A stretch of 64,000 nt of DNA, taken from positions 62,001-126,000 of the forward strand of contig NZ_SDQE01000001.1 in NCBI RefSeq assembly GCF_004153455.1. The letters run 5' to 3'. Below the pieces are notes generated by a model. That model ran no database searches. It was not told the origin of the DNA and was given only the letters and a program-made list of their open reading frames with translations. Below, one piece after another: positions 1 through 7,777 of the stretch (its first letter is position 1; each line of letters begins with the position of its first letter). The DNA comes from Allopusillimonas ginsengisoli (GTDB lineage Bacteria > Pseudomonadota > Gammaproteobacteria > Burkholderiales > Burkholderiaceae_B). The position numbers and the translations under genes are program-made.

Positions 1-485
1 AGGCCCCAGAATTTTTGATGGAAATGCTGGCCGGCAACCTGCGGCAAGCCAAAGAACGCCTGCCATTGCCCGACCCAAATAATAATTCCGATGCCAGCCG
101 TGAAGCCAGTGATGACAGGAAGCGGAATGAACCTGATTACGCCGCCCATGCGAGCCACGCCCAGCAGAAGAAGAATGATGCCTGCCATCAGCGACGCAAT
201 CTGCAGGCCATCTACACCATGTTCCGCCACGACGCCGGACAGAATCACGATAAAGGCGCCAGTAGGGCCTGCGATCTGCACCCTGCTGCCGCCGAAAAGC
301 GACACGACAATCCCCGCCACGATAGCCGTGTAGATGCCCTGTTCGGGCTTGACGCCTGACGCAATGGCAAATGCCATGGCCAGCGGCAATGCAACCACCC
401 CGACAATCACACCCGCAAGCAGGTTGGCCGGCCAGTTAGCGCGTGCCAGCAAGCCTGCGCGCTTTGCTTCGAGGAAGGCGATCAT
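1..485 (-). CDS. SulP family anion transporter, N-terminal part (runs off window)
   Basis: The minus strand encodes about 160 residues beginning MIAFLEAKRAGLLAR and continuing past the left edge of the window. The hydrophobic N-terminus with the ALPLAMAFAIASG and GPTGAFIVI segments is the standard start of SulP family transporters, inner-membrane carriers of sulfate, bicarbonate or other anions. Only the first few membrane segments and no STAS domain are visible, so the substrate cannot be assigned. The ATG at 485 is the only possible start, because an in-frame TAG lies three codons upstream. The ribosome-binding site is weak. Confidence 0.8.
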   Translation of the reverse strand, partial: MIAFLEAKRAGLLARANWPANLLAGVIVGVVALPLAMAFAIASGVKPEQGIYTAIVAGIVVSLFGGSRVQIAGPTGAFIVILSGVVAEHGVDGLQIASLMAGIILLLLGVARMGGVIRFIPLPVITGFTAGIGIIIWVGQWQAFFGLPQVAGQHFHQKFWG

Positions 486-625
486 AAAGTGCTATACAGT
501 CGAATTACATGTGGGTCATATTATAATCAAATGATACCTTCACTGATATTTTCCTCCCTAACACCTGGGCACAGCATTTGCTGATACCTTGGGCACAGAA
601 ACACTCGCCACAACAAGGAGCCCGA

Positions 626-964
626 ATGCTTACACTATTCAGTGAATCTCACGCCCCTCGCAAGCATCGCCGGCGCATGAGCCGGGATGTCCAGAAGCTC
701 ATTGCGAGCTCGGAAGACCTGCTGCACTCAACCGCCTCTTATACCGGCGCAGAAGTCGAGCGGGCGCGCACGCGGCTCAGGCAGCAGCTTGATGCAGCGC
801 GCGACAACATGGATGACTGGAGAGAAAGCGCCAGCCAGGCCGTCCACCGCGGCTACGACCAAACCGAAGAATATGTCCGCGAGCATCCGTGGCGCACCGC
901 AGGCCTGGCGCTGGGCCTGGCCGCCATCGTCACGGCATTGCTGGTAGGTAATTCACGCCGATAA
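626..964 (+). CDS. DUF883 family (ElaB/YqjD-like) membrane-anchored protein
   Basis: A 112-residue protein with a basic N-terminus, a long charged helical region with an amphipathic pattern (residues about 20-85) and one C-terminal hydrophobic segment (LALGLAAIVTALLVG) preceded by the REHPW motif typical of DUF883. In Enterobacteria, relatives (ElaB, YqjD, YgaM) are inner-membrane proteins that associate with ribosomes in stationary phase; whether that holds here is unknown. The start at 626 is chosen because AAGGAG sits 7 bases upstream; a longer reading from 578 lacks such a site. Confidence 0.8.
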   Translation: MLTLFSESHAPRKHRRRMSRDVQKLIASSEDLLHSTASYTGAEVERARTRLRQQLDAARDNMDDWRESASQAVHRGYDQTEEYVREHPWRTAGLALGLAAIVTALLVGNSRR

Positions 965-1018
965 CCGGCAGCGGCGCGCAGCCAGGCTACGCGCCTGGCG
1001 CGCCCGCAGCACCCGCTC

Positions 1019-1042
1019 AAGGCAATGCCATGGCATTGCCTT
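1019..1042. terminator. perfect 24-bp palindrome after the metal ATPase gene
   Basis: AAGGCAATGCCA followed by its exact complement TGGCATTGCCTT forms a 12-bp stem two bases beyond the stop codon of the minus-strand ATPase gene. There is no U-run on either strand, so termination would be inefficient or factor-assisted. The palindrome could also protect the mRNA 3' end. Confidence 0.4.
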
Positions 1043-1044
1043 AT

Positions 1045-3213
1045 CTATTTGCGCAGTAGCCTGAGGCTGTTTGCCACGACCAGCAGGCTTGCACCCACAT
1101 CGGCGAATACCGCCATCCACATGGTTCCCAAACCGACCAGTGCCAGGGCAAGAAAAAACAGTTTTATTCCGAGGGCAGCACTGATGTTCTGCATCAGCAC
1201 CGCATGCGTCGCACGCGACAACTGGATAAATTTGGGAATTTTGCCCAAATCATCATCCATGAGGGCCACATCGGCTGTTTCGATGGCCGTATCCGTTCCC
1301 ATGGCTCCCATGGCAAAGCCGATATCGGCACGTGCCAGCGCGGGCGCATCGTTGATGCCATCGCCGACCATGCCAACCGCCCCGTTTGCGGCATATCGTT
1401 TCAGCACGGCCAACTTGTCTTCCGGCAATAACTCTGCATGAATCTCGTCAATGCCAACTTCGCTGGCGATCTCCCTGGCGACCGCTGTGTTGTCTCCCGA
1501 CGCCATGACGGTGCGCAGGCCCAATCGATGCAGCATGTTCACGGCTTCTCGACTTGAAGGCCTGGCATAATCCGCGACGCCAAACAGTGCCTTTGCCGTG
1601 CCGTCAGCCGCCAGGACTGCAACGCTGCGGCCCCGCGCCTGCAGTGTCTGGACAGCCCGCCGACCGGCGTCGTCCAGCGCAGCACTCAGCCACCTGGGGC
1701 TGCCCAGGCTGTACGCCACCCCATTGATGCGGCCCTGCACACCCGCGCCCTGGATTGCCTGAAAGCCTTCCACGTTTTGCTCGCGGATCGTCAACACGGT
1801 TTCATCTACTTGGAGCGAGGCGATCGCCAGCGACACAGGATGATCAGATCGCTTGCCAAGGCTGAGCGCTATGGAGCGGGTGTGCTCCGTGTCGGCGGCA
1901 GCATCCAGCGGCACAACGTCCGTCAAGCTGGGCCGACCGGTGGTGAGGGTACCGGTTTTGTCCAGGATCACCCAACGCAACTTGCGGCCTTGCTCAAGGT
2001 ATATTCCGCCCTTGATCAAAATACCGTGGCGCGCGGCTGCCGCCAGGCCGCTGACCACGGCCACAGGCGTCGATATCACCAACGCGCACGGGCAGGCGAT
2101 CACCAGCAGCACCAAGGCCTTGTAGACCCAATCCCCCCAGGTTGCACCTGCCAACAACAGCGGCGGCAATACCGCGATGGCTAAGGCAACAAGGCAAACG
2201 ATAGGCGTGTAGACACGCGCAAAGCGATCAACAAACCGCTGCATGGGCGCTTTGCTGGCCTGGGCTTCCTGAACAGCATTGATAATGCGCGCGAGCGTGG
2301 TGTCCTGAAACGCGGCCGTCACCCGATACTGCATCTCGGCCATGCCGTTGATGGTTCCCGCGTACACCGGATCGCTCGCTTGCTTGTCGACCGGAATGCT
2401 CTCTCCGGTAATGGGCGCCTGATCGACCGCGGAGCGGCCGGCGATGACGATGCCGTCCAGCCCAATGCGCTCGCCAGGCCTGACGCGTAGCCGCGCTCCA
2501 GGCGTGACCAGGGACGCCGCCGTTTCGATCCAGCCGCCTTGTCCATCACTCATGAACACGGTCTGCGGCGCCACATCCATCAGACGGGCGATCGCATTTC
2601 GGGCTCGGTCCAAAGATTTTTCTTCCAGCGTTTCGGCGATGGCAAACAACACCATGACCATGGCGGCTTCCGGCCAGTGCCCAAGCAACACGGCACCCGT
2701 CACGGCAATGCTCATCAGGGCATTGATGTTCAGATCGGCCCGAAACAAGGAAGCCAGGCCTCGACGATATACCCCCACACCGCTTAGCCCAATGGCCGCC
2801 ACAGCCAGCAACAGCGACAGCCAGCCCGGGCCGCCCACCCACCCAGTCGCCTCGGCGCCGATGGCTATCACGCCGGCCAGAGCCAACGGCCACCATGCGT
2901 CCCGAGCAGCGCCATGCACGTGGCCCGCTGCCCCTTGCCCGTCATCGTCATGCGTTTCGCAGCAGGCGAAGTTCAGCGCCTCATGACCGCGCCCGTGCGC
3001 CTGACCATGGCGATGATCGCCCGCGCCCTCATTGCGCGGATGCGCGTGGCCATGAGCATGGCAGCAATCGTCATGACCGTGATCGCCCTCTCCGCCCCCG
3101 CGCCGAATCGAATGAACGTTGGCGTGGGACGCACAGCAATGATCATGAGCGTGATCGTGGGCGGCATTTGTGCCGCCCTGTTCAGGCGCAATCGTGGACT
3201 CAAGTCCGGACAT
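1045..3213 (-). CDS. Zn/Cd/Pb-translocating P1B-type ATPase with His/Cys-rich N-terminus
   Basis: A 722-residue metal efflux pump of the ZntA/CadA class. Visible motifs are TGES (residues 269-272, actuator), CPC (374-376, metal site in the membrane), DKTGT (418-422, phosphorylated Asp), an SDHP motif and GDGINDAP. The first 100 residues hold no classical GMTCxxC heavy-metal domain. They form a long His-rich tail with three CC pairs (HCCASH, DCCHAHGHAH, ACCETH), which suggests a flexible Zn-binding region. The gene has a MerR-type operator just upstream. A CadR/PbrR-like regulator lies 1.3 kb further on, separated by terC. Expected to export Zn, Cd or Pb to the periplasm. Confidence 0.93.
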   Translation of the reverse strand: MSGLESTIAPEQGGTNAAHDHAHDHCCASHANVHSIRRGGGEGDHGHDDCCHAHGHAHPRNEGAGDHRHGQAHGRGHEALNFACCETHDDDGQGAAGHVHGAARDAWWPLALAGVIAIGAEATGWVGGPGWLSLLLAVAAIGLSGVGVYRRGLASLFRADLNINALMSIAVTGAVLLGHWPEAAMVMVLFAIAETLEEKSLDRARNAIARLMDVAPQTVFMSDGQGGWIETAASLVTPGARLRVRPGERIGLDGIVIAGRSAVDQAPITGESIPVDKQASDPVYAGTINGMAEMQYRVTAAFQDTTLARIINAVQEAQASKAPMQRFVDRFARVYTPIVCLVALAIAVLPPLLLAGATWGDWVYKALVLLVIACPCALVISTPVAVVSGLAAAARHGILIKGGIYLEQGRKLRWVILDKTGTLTTGRPSLTDVVPLDAAADTEHTRSIALSLGKRSDHPVSLAIASLQVDETVLTIREQNVEGFQAIQGAGVQGRINGVAYSLGSPRWLSAALDDAGRRAVQTLQARGRSVAVLAADGTAKALFGVADYARPSSREAVNMLHRLGLRTVMASGDNTAVAREIASEVGIDEIHAELLPEDKLAVLKRYAANGAVGMVGDGINDAPALARADIGFAMGAMGTDTAIETADVALMDDDLGKIPKFIQLSRATHAVLMQNISAALGIKLFFLALALVGLGTMWMAVFADVGASLLVVANSLRLLRK

Positions 3214-3254
3214 AGGGTCGTTCCTGCAATACTGTGTTCACGGTCACAGTAGAC

Positions 3255-3275
3255 ACCCTGTAGTTGCTACAAGGT
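3255..3275 (-). promoter_or_regulatory. MerR-type operator/promoter of the metal ATPase
   Basis: On the minus strand the site reads ACCTTGTAGCAACTACAGGGT, shown here as halves ACCTTGTAG and CTACAGGGT separated by CAA. This is the dyad placed in the over-long spacer of promoters controlled by ZntR/CadR/PbrR regulators. It lies about 40 bases upstream of the ATPase start codon. It resembles the dyad in front of the regulator gene at 4427-4446, which supports control by the same protein. Confidence 0.75.
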
Positions 3276-3296
3276 CAAGCAGTCTGCGCCATCCTC

Positions 3297-3333
3297 AAAA
3301 AAAGCACCAGTCCGCAAGGAGCTGGTGCTTTTT
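3297..3333. terminator. bidirectional intrinsic terminator after terC
   Basis: AGCACCAG and CTGGTGCT form an 8-bp stem flanked by A-runs on the left and T-runs on the right, so it can work on both strands. It lies 39 bases beyond the terC stop codon and insulates terC from the divergently placed ATPase promoter. Confidence 0.8.
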
Positions 3334-3371
3334 GCCTGGCAGAAGTGAATCAGGCGGCGATCACAGGGATA

Positions 3372-4079
3372 TCACGCTGCCGCCGTTTTGTCGCGCTTGC
3401 GGCGTGCGATCAAGGTGCCCAGACCAACCACGATAATCACGCCCACGGCCTCGGCGGTCAGTTTGAACATGGTGGAGGGTTCACCCATTTTCTGAACGAG
3501 GTAGACATCGGTCACGAGCATTCCACCGGCAATCCAGCCCAGCAAGCCTGCACCAAACATGACGGCCATGGGGAAGCGATCAATGAGTTTAAGGACCAAT
3601 GTGCTGCCCCAGACGATGATAGGCACGCTCACGACCAAACCGAAAATGACCAAACCCATTTGATGGGCGGGATCCGCATTCTGGGCGGCGCCAGCGATGG
3701 CGATGACGTTGTCCAGGCTCATTACGAAATCGGCGATGATAATGGTCTTGACTGCTGCCCATACCGACGAACCACCGCTGATCTTGTCGTGTGCATCTTC
3801 TTCAGGAATGAGCAGCTTGATGCCAATCCACAGCAGAAGAACCGCCCCGACAATCTTCAGGAAGGGAACGCTCAGCAGCGTTAGCGCAAAGGCAATCAGG
3901 GCGACGCGTAAACCGATTGCCCCGGCGGTTCCCCACAAAATACCCTGCATGCGTTTTTTGGGCTCCAGATTGCGACAGGCCAGCGCAATCACGACCGCAT
4001 TATCACCGCCCAGCAGAATATCAATCAATATAATCTGAAAGACCGCAGCCCAGCTCATCGTCTGCAAAAACTCAAGCAT
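3372..4079 (-). CDS. TerC family membrane protein, probable Mn(II) exporter
   Basis: A 235-residue protein with seven or so hydrophobic segments and the two acidic intramembrane motifs of the family, ILLGGDNAVVIA (residues about 21-32) and DFVMSLDNVIAIAG (about 118-131). TerC/YjbE proteins are multipass inner-membrane proteins, several of which export manganese. Its own leader carries a yybP-ykoY manganese riboswitch with a terminator, which makes Mn(II) the most likely substrate. Monocistronic, between the leader and a bidirectional terminator. Confidence 0.85.
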   Translation of the reverse strand: MLEFLQTMSWAAVFQIILIDILLGGDNAVVIALACRNLEPKKRMQGILWGTAGAIGLRVALIAFALTLLSVPFLKIVGAVLLLWIGIKLLIPEEDAHDKISGGSSVWAAVKTIIIADFVMSLDNVIAIAGAAQNADPAHQMGLVIFGLVVSVPIIVWGSTLVLKLIDRFPMAVMFGAGLLGWIAGGMLVTDVYLVQKMGEPSTMFKLTAEAVGVIIVVGLGTLIARRKRDKTAAA

Positions 4080-4119
4080 TTTCTATCCTCATACCAAAAT
4101 TCGAGTTAGTTGGAAATTC

Positions 4120-4202
4120 GGACCTGGCTGCGTGGATGCCCGCAATGCAAGCGTGCATCCGTTGCCTGAAAAAAAAAGGCCAGGTCCGGAAGGACACAGG
4201 CC
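4120..4202 (-). terminator. riboswitch expression platform: terminator and competing hairpin
   Basis: On the minus strand GGCC...GTCC-TTCC-GGAC...GGCC (4178-4202) is followed by nine U residues (4169-4177), a classic intrinsic terminator about 90 bases before terC. The stretch GGACCTGG within its 3' arm is exactly complementary to CCAGGTCC further downstream (4120-4127), so an alternative pairing can open the terminator. This fits a metal-dependent switch between termination and read-through. Confidence 0.65.
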
Positions 4203-4346
4203 GCTGCCATTGCAGGAGTGCGCACCTTGCCCTTCATGGCAAGGTCTTGCTTGCAGCACATGCGTGCCGCCCGTGCACCGGGAGCCTGCATACCAAACAG
4301 GCGGCCGTAATGACGATGCAACGGAGGAAAGCTACTCCCCTTGATG
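4203..4346 (-). promoter_or_regulatory. yybP-ykoY manganese riboswitch aptamer of terC
   Basis: The leader RNA of terC starts with AAGGGGAGTAGC (4331-4342 on the complementary strand), the hallmark 5' segment of the yybP-ykoY riboswitch. About 90 bases later it carries the second conserved segment, AAGACCTTGCC (4238-4248). Known members bind Mn(II) and switch on Mn exporters such as MntP and TerC/YkoY proteins. The boundaries given are approximate, because pairing elements between the two conserved segments were not modelled. Confidence 0.8.
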
Positions 4347-4426
4347 GACGGAATGTAAGGGCAGACGCTCTGCCATGTCAAGAGAAACATTCAGAATTAT
4401 CGATCGCTTGCGGCGCCAGGACAGGC

Positions 4427-4446
4427 ACCTTATAGTAGCTATAAGG
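4427..4446 (+). promoter_or_regulatory. MerR-type operator of the CadR/PbrR-like regulator gene
   Basis: ACCTTATAGTAGCTATAAGG is a perfect dyad (CCTTATAG-TAG-CTATAAGG) of the kind recognised by Cd/Pb/Zn MerR proteins. It lies 65 bases before the regulator start codon, which suggests autoregulation. It closely resembles the dyad before the ATPase gene. Confidence 0.75.
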
Positions 4447-4510
4447 ATTGATTTGAGCGCAAGCATAGTTTGAATCTCCTTATGCGCTCAGCACTTTAGG
4501 GACGACAGCC

Positions 4511-4942
4511 ATGAGAATTGGCGAACTTGCACGCGCTGCCAAATGCGGCACCGAAACCATACGTTTTTATGAAAAGGAAGGTCTGCTGCCGGAACCGCCC
4601 CGCTCGGAAGGCAATTATCGGCATTACGACGCACGACATGTGGAACGACTGCGGTTCATCCGCAACTGCCGCAATCTGGACATGACGCATGACGAAATAC
4701 GCGCCCTACTGGCTTTTGTGGATCATCCGCAAGACAACTGCGAGCCCGTCAATGCCTTGCTGGACGAGCACATCAGCCATGTCGATCTGCGGATTGCAGA
4801 GCTGAGGCGGCTGAAAACGCAGTTGGCCGGGCTGCGACGACAATGCGCCAACCCACAGGCCATCGAGGATTGCGGCATCATCCATGGCCTGGTCAAGATG
4901 CCGGCCAAGGAAAAACCGCCTCCGTCCTCGCATCTGGGCTAA
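4511..4942 (+). CDS. MerR family Cd(II)/Pb(II)-responsive regulator (CadR/PbrR-like)
   Basis: A 143-residue regulator. The N-terminal winged helix (MRIGELARAAKCGTETIRFYEKEGLL) is the standard MerR DNA-binding start. It is followed by a long dimerisation helix and a C-terminal metal loop. The cysteine in DNCEPVN (about residue 77) and the pair in the QCANPQAIEDCGIIHG segment (about 117-128) match the Cys triad of CadR/PbrR. The protein should bend the dyad-containing promoters at 3255-3275 and 4427-4446 and activate the ATPase when Cd, Pb or Zn is bound. The ATG follows GGGACGACAGCC, a weak Shine-Dalgarno. Confidence 0.88.
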   Translation: MRIGELARAAKCGTETIRFYEKEGLLPEPPRSEGNYRHYDARHVERLRFIRNCRNLDMTHDEIRALLAFVDHPQDNCEPVNALLDEHISHVDLRIAELRRLKTQLAGLRRQCANPQAIEDCGIIHGLVKMPAKEKPPPSSHLG

Positions 4943-4983
4943 CAGGGGGGCGCGAGGCCGCCCTGGCGTGATTCTTCAGGCAG

Positions 4984-5562
4984 CTAGCCTGCGAACCCAC
5001 CCTCTTCGAGAAAACGGATTTCATCTGGGGTGCTGTTTCGTCCCATCAGCGGATTGCGATGCGGAAAGCGCCCGAAGCGATCAATAATGGCGCAGTGATC
5101 CAGTGCGAAGCTGAGGTTGTCGGACGCGTAGCGGCGATACAGCTCGACACCGTAGCGCTGATCGACCAGTTCTTCGGAGTGTATAAAAGGAACACAAAAG
5201 AACAGCACGAGCGCTGAATCGATGTTCTGAATGTGCCCTGCGCCTATGGCCGCTCTGGCATGCACGCGCGCCAGACCGTCGGTGGCAAACATATGGGGCG
5301 TGCCCCGAAACGCATTGCGCGGAAACTGATCCAGCAGCAATACAAGCGCAAGCGCGCCAATCGGGTTATCAACCCAGCCATCCAGGCCAGCCCGGGCGGC
5401 AAGCCAGTGATGGGTCATGAAACGGTCTCTGAACGCTGCATCAAATGCATCGTTTTTCGCAAACCAAGCCTTGGGGCCTGCCTGTTTCCAGAAATCGACG
5501 AGCGCCTGCGCCTGATCCAGACCGAGCGCCTGCCTGCTGTCTTCGATGTCGTGCTTGGCCAT
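4984..5562 (-). CDS. DUF924 family protein
   Basis: A 192-residue soluble protein. The segments LVDFWKQAGPKAWFAK, ALALVLLLDQFPRNAFRGTPHMFATD and the C-terminal DRFGRFPHRNPLMGRNSTPDE are characteristic of the DUF924 family, whose fold resembles tetratricopeptide-like helices and whose biochemical role is unknown. It is full length for the family. It stands alone between the CadR-like gene and a tautomerase gene on the same strand. Confidence 0.8.
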   Translation of the reverse strand: MAKHDIEDSRQALGLDQAQALVDFWKQAGPKAWFAKNDAFDAAFRDRFMTHHWLAARAGLDGWVDNPIGALALVLLLDQFPRNAFRGTPHMFATDGLARVHARAAIGAGHIQNIDSALVLFFCVPFIHSEELVDQRYGVELYRRYASDNLSFALDHCAIIDRFGRFPHRNPLMGRNSTPDEIRFLEEGGFAG

Positions 5563-5655
5563 CTTGCATCCTGTTTTATCGCGTGTACTCTTGCACGCGG
5601 CCGGGTGGCGGCCGCGGCCCCCTCATACTTGCGGGTAGCTCGGCAAAAGGCGCGA

Positions 5656-6030
5656 TCAGCGCCCCATTGCCTTGGCGCTTATTCCACCGGCCATACCCAT
5701 GTCAGTCTTGGGGAAATCGATCAGGCGTACGCGAACTTCTTCTTCGGACAAACCGGTGATTTCGTTGCCGACACGGCTCAGTGCCGCAATCAGCGCCGCT
5801 TTTTGGGCTTCGGTGCGCCCTTCGATGAGTTCGACCACAAACATCACGGCATCCGTGCCGAATTGCCCGCCGTTCAGGTAATGCGTTTCAGGCAGATCGT
5901 GCAGCATGACGCGAACGGCGGCCAGCGGCGCGCCAATGCTTTCGACCACGGCATCGCTGGCGCGCTGCAGTAATTGTTTTTTTTGCTCAGCCGGAAAATG
6001 TTGGCTGGTGGAAATTGTGACGTACGGCAT
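5656..6030 (-). CDS. tautomerase (4-oxalocrotonate tautomerase superfamily), fused two-repeat type
   Basis: A 124-residue protein starting MPYVTISTS, so that Pro2 becomes the N-terminal catalytic proline of the tautomerase superfamily after removal of Met. This requires the ATG at 6030; an ATG four codons upstream would bury the proline. Two related beta-alpha-beta halves are visible (residues 1-56 and about 60-124), as in fused 4-OT-like enzymes. The substrate is unknown; such enzymes interconvert keto and enol forms of small acids. Confidence 0.8.
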   Translation of the reverse strand: MPYVTISTSQHFPAEQKKQLLQRASDAVVESIGAPLAAVRVMLHDLPETHYLNGGQFGTDAVMFVVELIEGRTEAQKAALIAALSRVGNEITGLSEEEVRVRLIDFPKTDMGMAGGISAKAMGR

Positions 6031-6208
6031 AGTCTCTCTCAAGGTTATGAAAGTTGATGAAGGCGGGAACCATTATCGCTGCGACTGCGCATTCGGCACA
6101 AGGCCATGTATCATCCCATGACAGCGTGTTTTGCCATGCGCGTCGTACACTATCGCCGATTCGCCCGATTCGGGCGGCTTGCCCGCATTTCACATTTATC
6201 TTTCAGGC

Positions 6209-6583
6209 ATGAACTACTCACTGATCAAACATATCCATATGACGGCCGCCGGCCTGAGCATTCTTCTTTTTGTGGTCCGTGCCTACTGGTCGGTAACCTG
6301 TTCCACCAGGCTGCAGGCACGTACGATAAAAATCGTGCCTCACATCATCGATACCGTGCTGCTGGTTGCGGGAATCATGCTGGCGGCCGTTATCGGACCC
6401 GAACAGCCCTGGATACTCGCCAAGATCGTCGGGGTGCTGCTCTATATCGGTGTTGGCACGGTCGCAATAAAACGCGGCAAGACGCCCAAAACACGCGCCA
6501 TTGCCGCTGTCGTGGCCGTAGCCATCTTTGTTTATATCATCGGCATTGCCTTGAACCACAACCCGATGTCCTGGTTTTCCTGA
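6209..6583 (+). CDS. SirB2 family small membrane protein
   Basis: A 124-residue integral membrane protein with four predicted hydrophobic segments. It starts MNYSLIKHIHMTAAGLSILLFVVR and contains HIIDTVLLVAGIML and ILAKIVGVLLYIGVG, which are characteristic of the SirB/YoaS-type (SirB2) family. The function of the family is not established. The start at 6209 is preferred because upstream residues are hydrophilic and unlike the family. It is convergent with the YeiH-like gene, with 13 bases between the stops. Confidence 0.75.
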   Translation: MNYSLIKHIHMTAAGLSILLFVVRAYWSVTCSTRLQARTIKIVPHIIDTVLLVAGIMLAAVIGPEQPWILAKIVGVLLYIGVGTVAIKRGKTPKTRAIAAVVAVAIFVYIIGIALNHNPMSWFS

Positions 6584-6596
6584 TTCAGATTGCCGG

Positions 6597-7673
6597 TTAC
6601 CACGACCCCATCAGGTACTGAACGATCAGGCTGCTGACCGCCACCGAAACCCATACGCCCAAGCCCAGCATGATTGGGCGGATGCCGGCAGTCGCCATCC
6701 GGCGCAGGTCTGATGACAGACCGATGGCTGTCAGCGCGACCACTATCAGGAACTGGGCCAGCAGATGCAGGCTGCTGTTCAGGCTTTCGGGGATCAGGCC
6801 CGTCGAGCGCAGGGCCGATGCCACGAGGAACCACAAGATGAACCAGGGAAAAATGCGCGCCAGGCTGAAGCCCTGGCTGCCTTGCTTTTTCTCGCGCCAG
6901 GCAACCACTATCGCCAGGACCAGACAGATTGGAATGATCAGCGTGGCGCGGGTCAGTTTGACAATCGTCGCCGCGTCGCCAGCCGCCTGGCTGTAGCTGT
7001 ACCCAGCCGCCACGACCGACGACGTGTCATTGATGGCGGTACCCGCCCACAGGCCAAAGCCAGCATCCGACATGTTCAGCAGATGGCCCAGCGCGGGGAA
7101 TAGCAGCACGGCCACGATATTGAATATAAAGATTGTGGAAATAGCGAAGGCTGTTTCGTGATCATCAGGCTTGATGATGGGAGTGATAGCGGCGATCGCT
7201 GATCCGCCACAGATTGCCGTGCCCACACCAATCAGGGTTTTCAGGCGGGAGCCTATGCCCAGCCAACGGCCCAGCAGCCAGGCAGAAACAAAGGCCGCGG
7301 TAATGGTGATCAGTGTTACCCACAAGGACTCCAGCCCGGTACGGGCAACCTGCTGTATGCTCAACCCAAACCCCAGTGCGATAATCGACCATTGCAGCAC
7401 CTGTTTGGAGGCGAATTGCAGCCCGGGCTTGAATACCGGCCCGACGCCAATCGTGTTCCTGAGCGCCATCCCCAACAGAATACCGAACACCGGCCCGCCG
7501 ATCAGAGGCATCCACTTGCCCAGCACCATGGCCAGGATACCCACGACAACGGCCAGTGCCAAGCCGTACAGCAGGGAGGGAGAGCGCGGTGCCGCATCAT
7601 GGCGGCTGCGCGTCTTGCTGCCACGTTTATGTGTGCGTAGGGATGATTGTGTAGCTGTTCCGGACCCGGTCAT
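6597..7673 (-). CDS. YeiH family putative sulfate/sulfite exporter
   Basis: About 358 residues with ten or so hydrophobic segments, including the family hallmarks GMALRNTIG, GVGTAICGGSAIAAITP and LWAGTAINDTSSVVAAGYSYS. YeiH (PF03601) proteins are multipass inner-membrane proteins proposed to export sulfite or sulfate. The start at 7673 has an AGGCG site and removes a hydrophilic 31-residue extension that reads into the AT-rich promoter region. It is divergent from a LysR gene, the same arrangement as yeiE-yeiH in Escherichia coli. Confidence 0.85.
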   Translation of the reverse strand: MTGSGTATQSSLRTHKRGSKTRSRHDAAPRSPSLLYGLALAVVVGILAMVLGKWMPLIGGPVFGILLGMALRNTIGVGPVFKPGLQFASKQVLQWSIIALGFGLSIQQVARTGLESLWVTLITITAAFVSAWLLGRWLGIGSRLKTLIGVGTAICGGSAIAAITPIIKPDDHETAFAISTIFIFNIVAVLLFPALGHLLNMSDAGFGLWAGTAINDTSSVVAAGYSYSQAAGDAATIVKLTRATLIIPICLVLAIVVAWREKKQGSQGFSLARIFPWFILWFLVASALRSTGLIPESLNSSLHLLAQFLIVVALTAIGLSSDLRRMATAGIRPIMLGLGVWVSVAVSSLIVQYLMGSW

Positions 7674-7777
7674 GGTGTTGCGCCTATATATATTTAGTAA
7701 ATTACTTGAAGTAATTTTACGAATCTCTATCCTATAAATAAATTCACTAATCTTTATTTGTTGCATAAAATATATTG
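7674..7777. promoter_or_regulatory. divergent AT-rich promoter region between yeiH-like and LysR genes
   Basis: About 100 bases of strikingly AT-rich sequence separate two divergent start codons. It contains the dyad AAATTACTTGAAGTAATTTT (7698-7717), a T-N11-A-type candidate site for the LysR protein. Promoters for both genes must lie here, but no single -35/-10 pair stands out. Confidence 0.5.
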
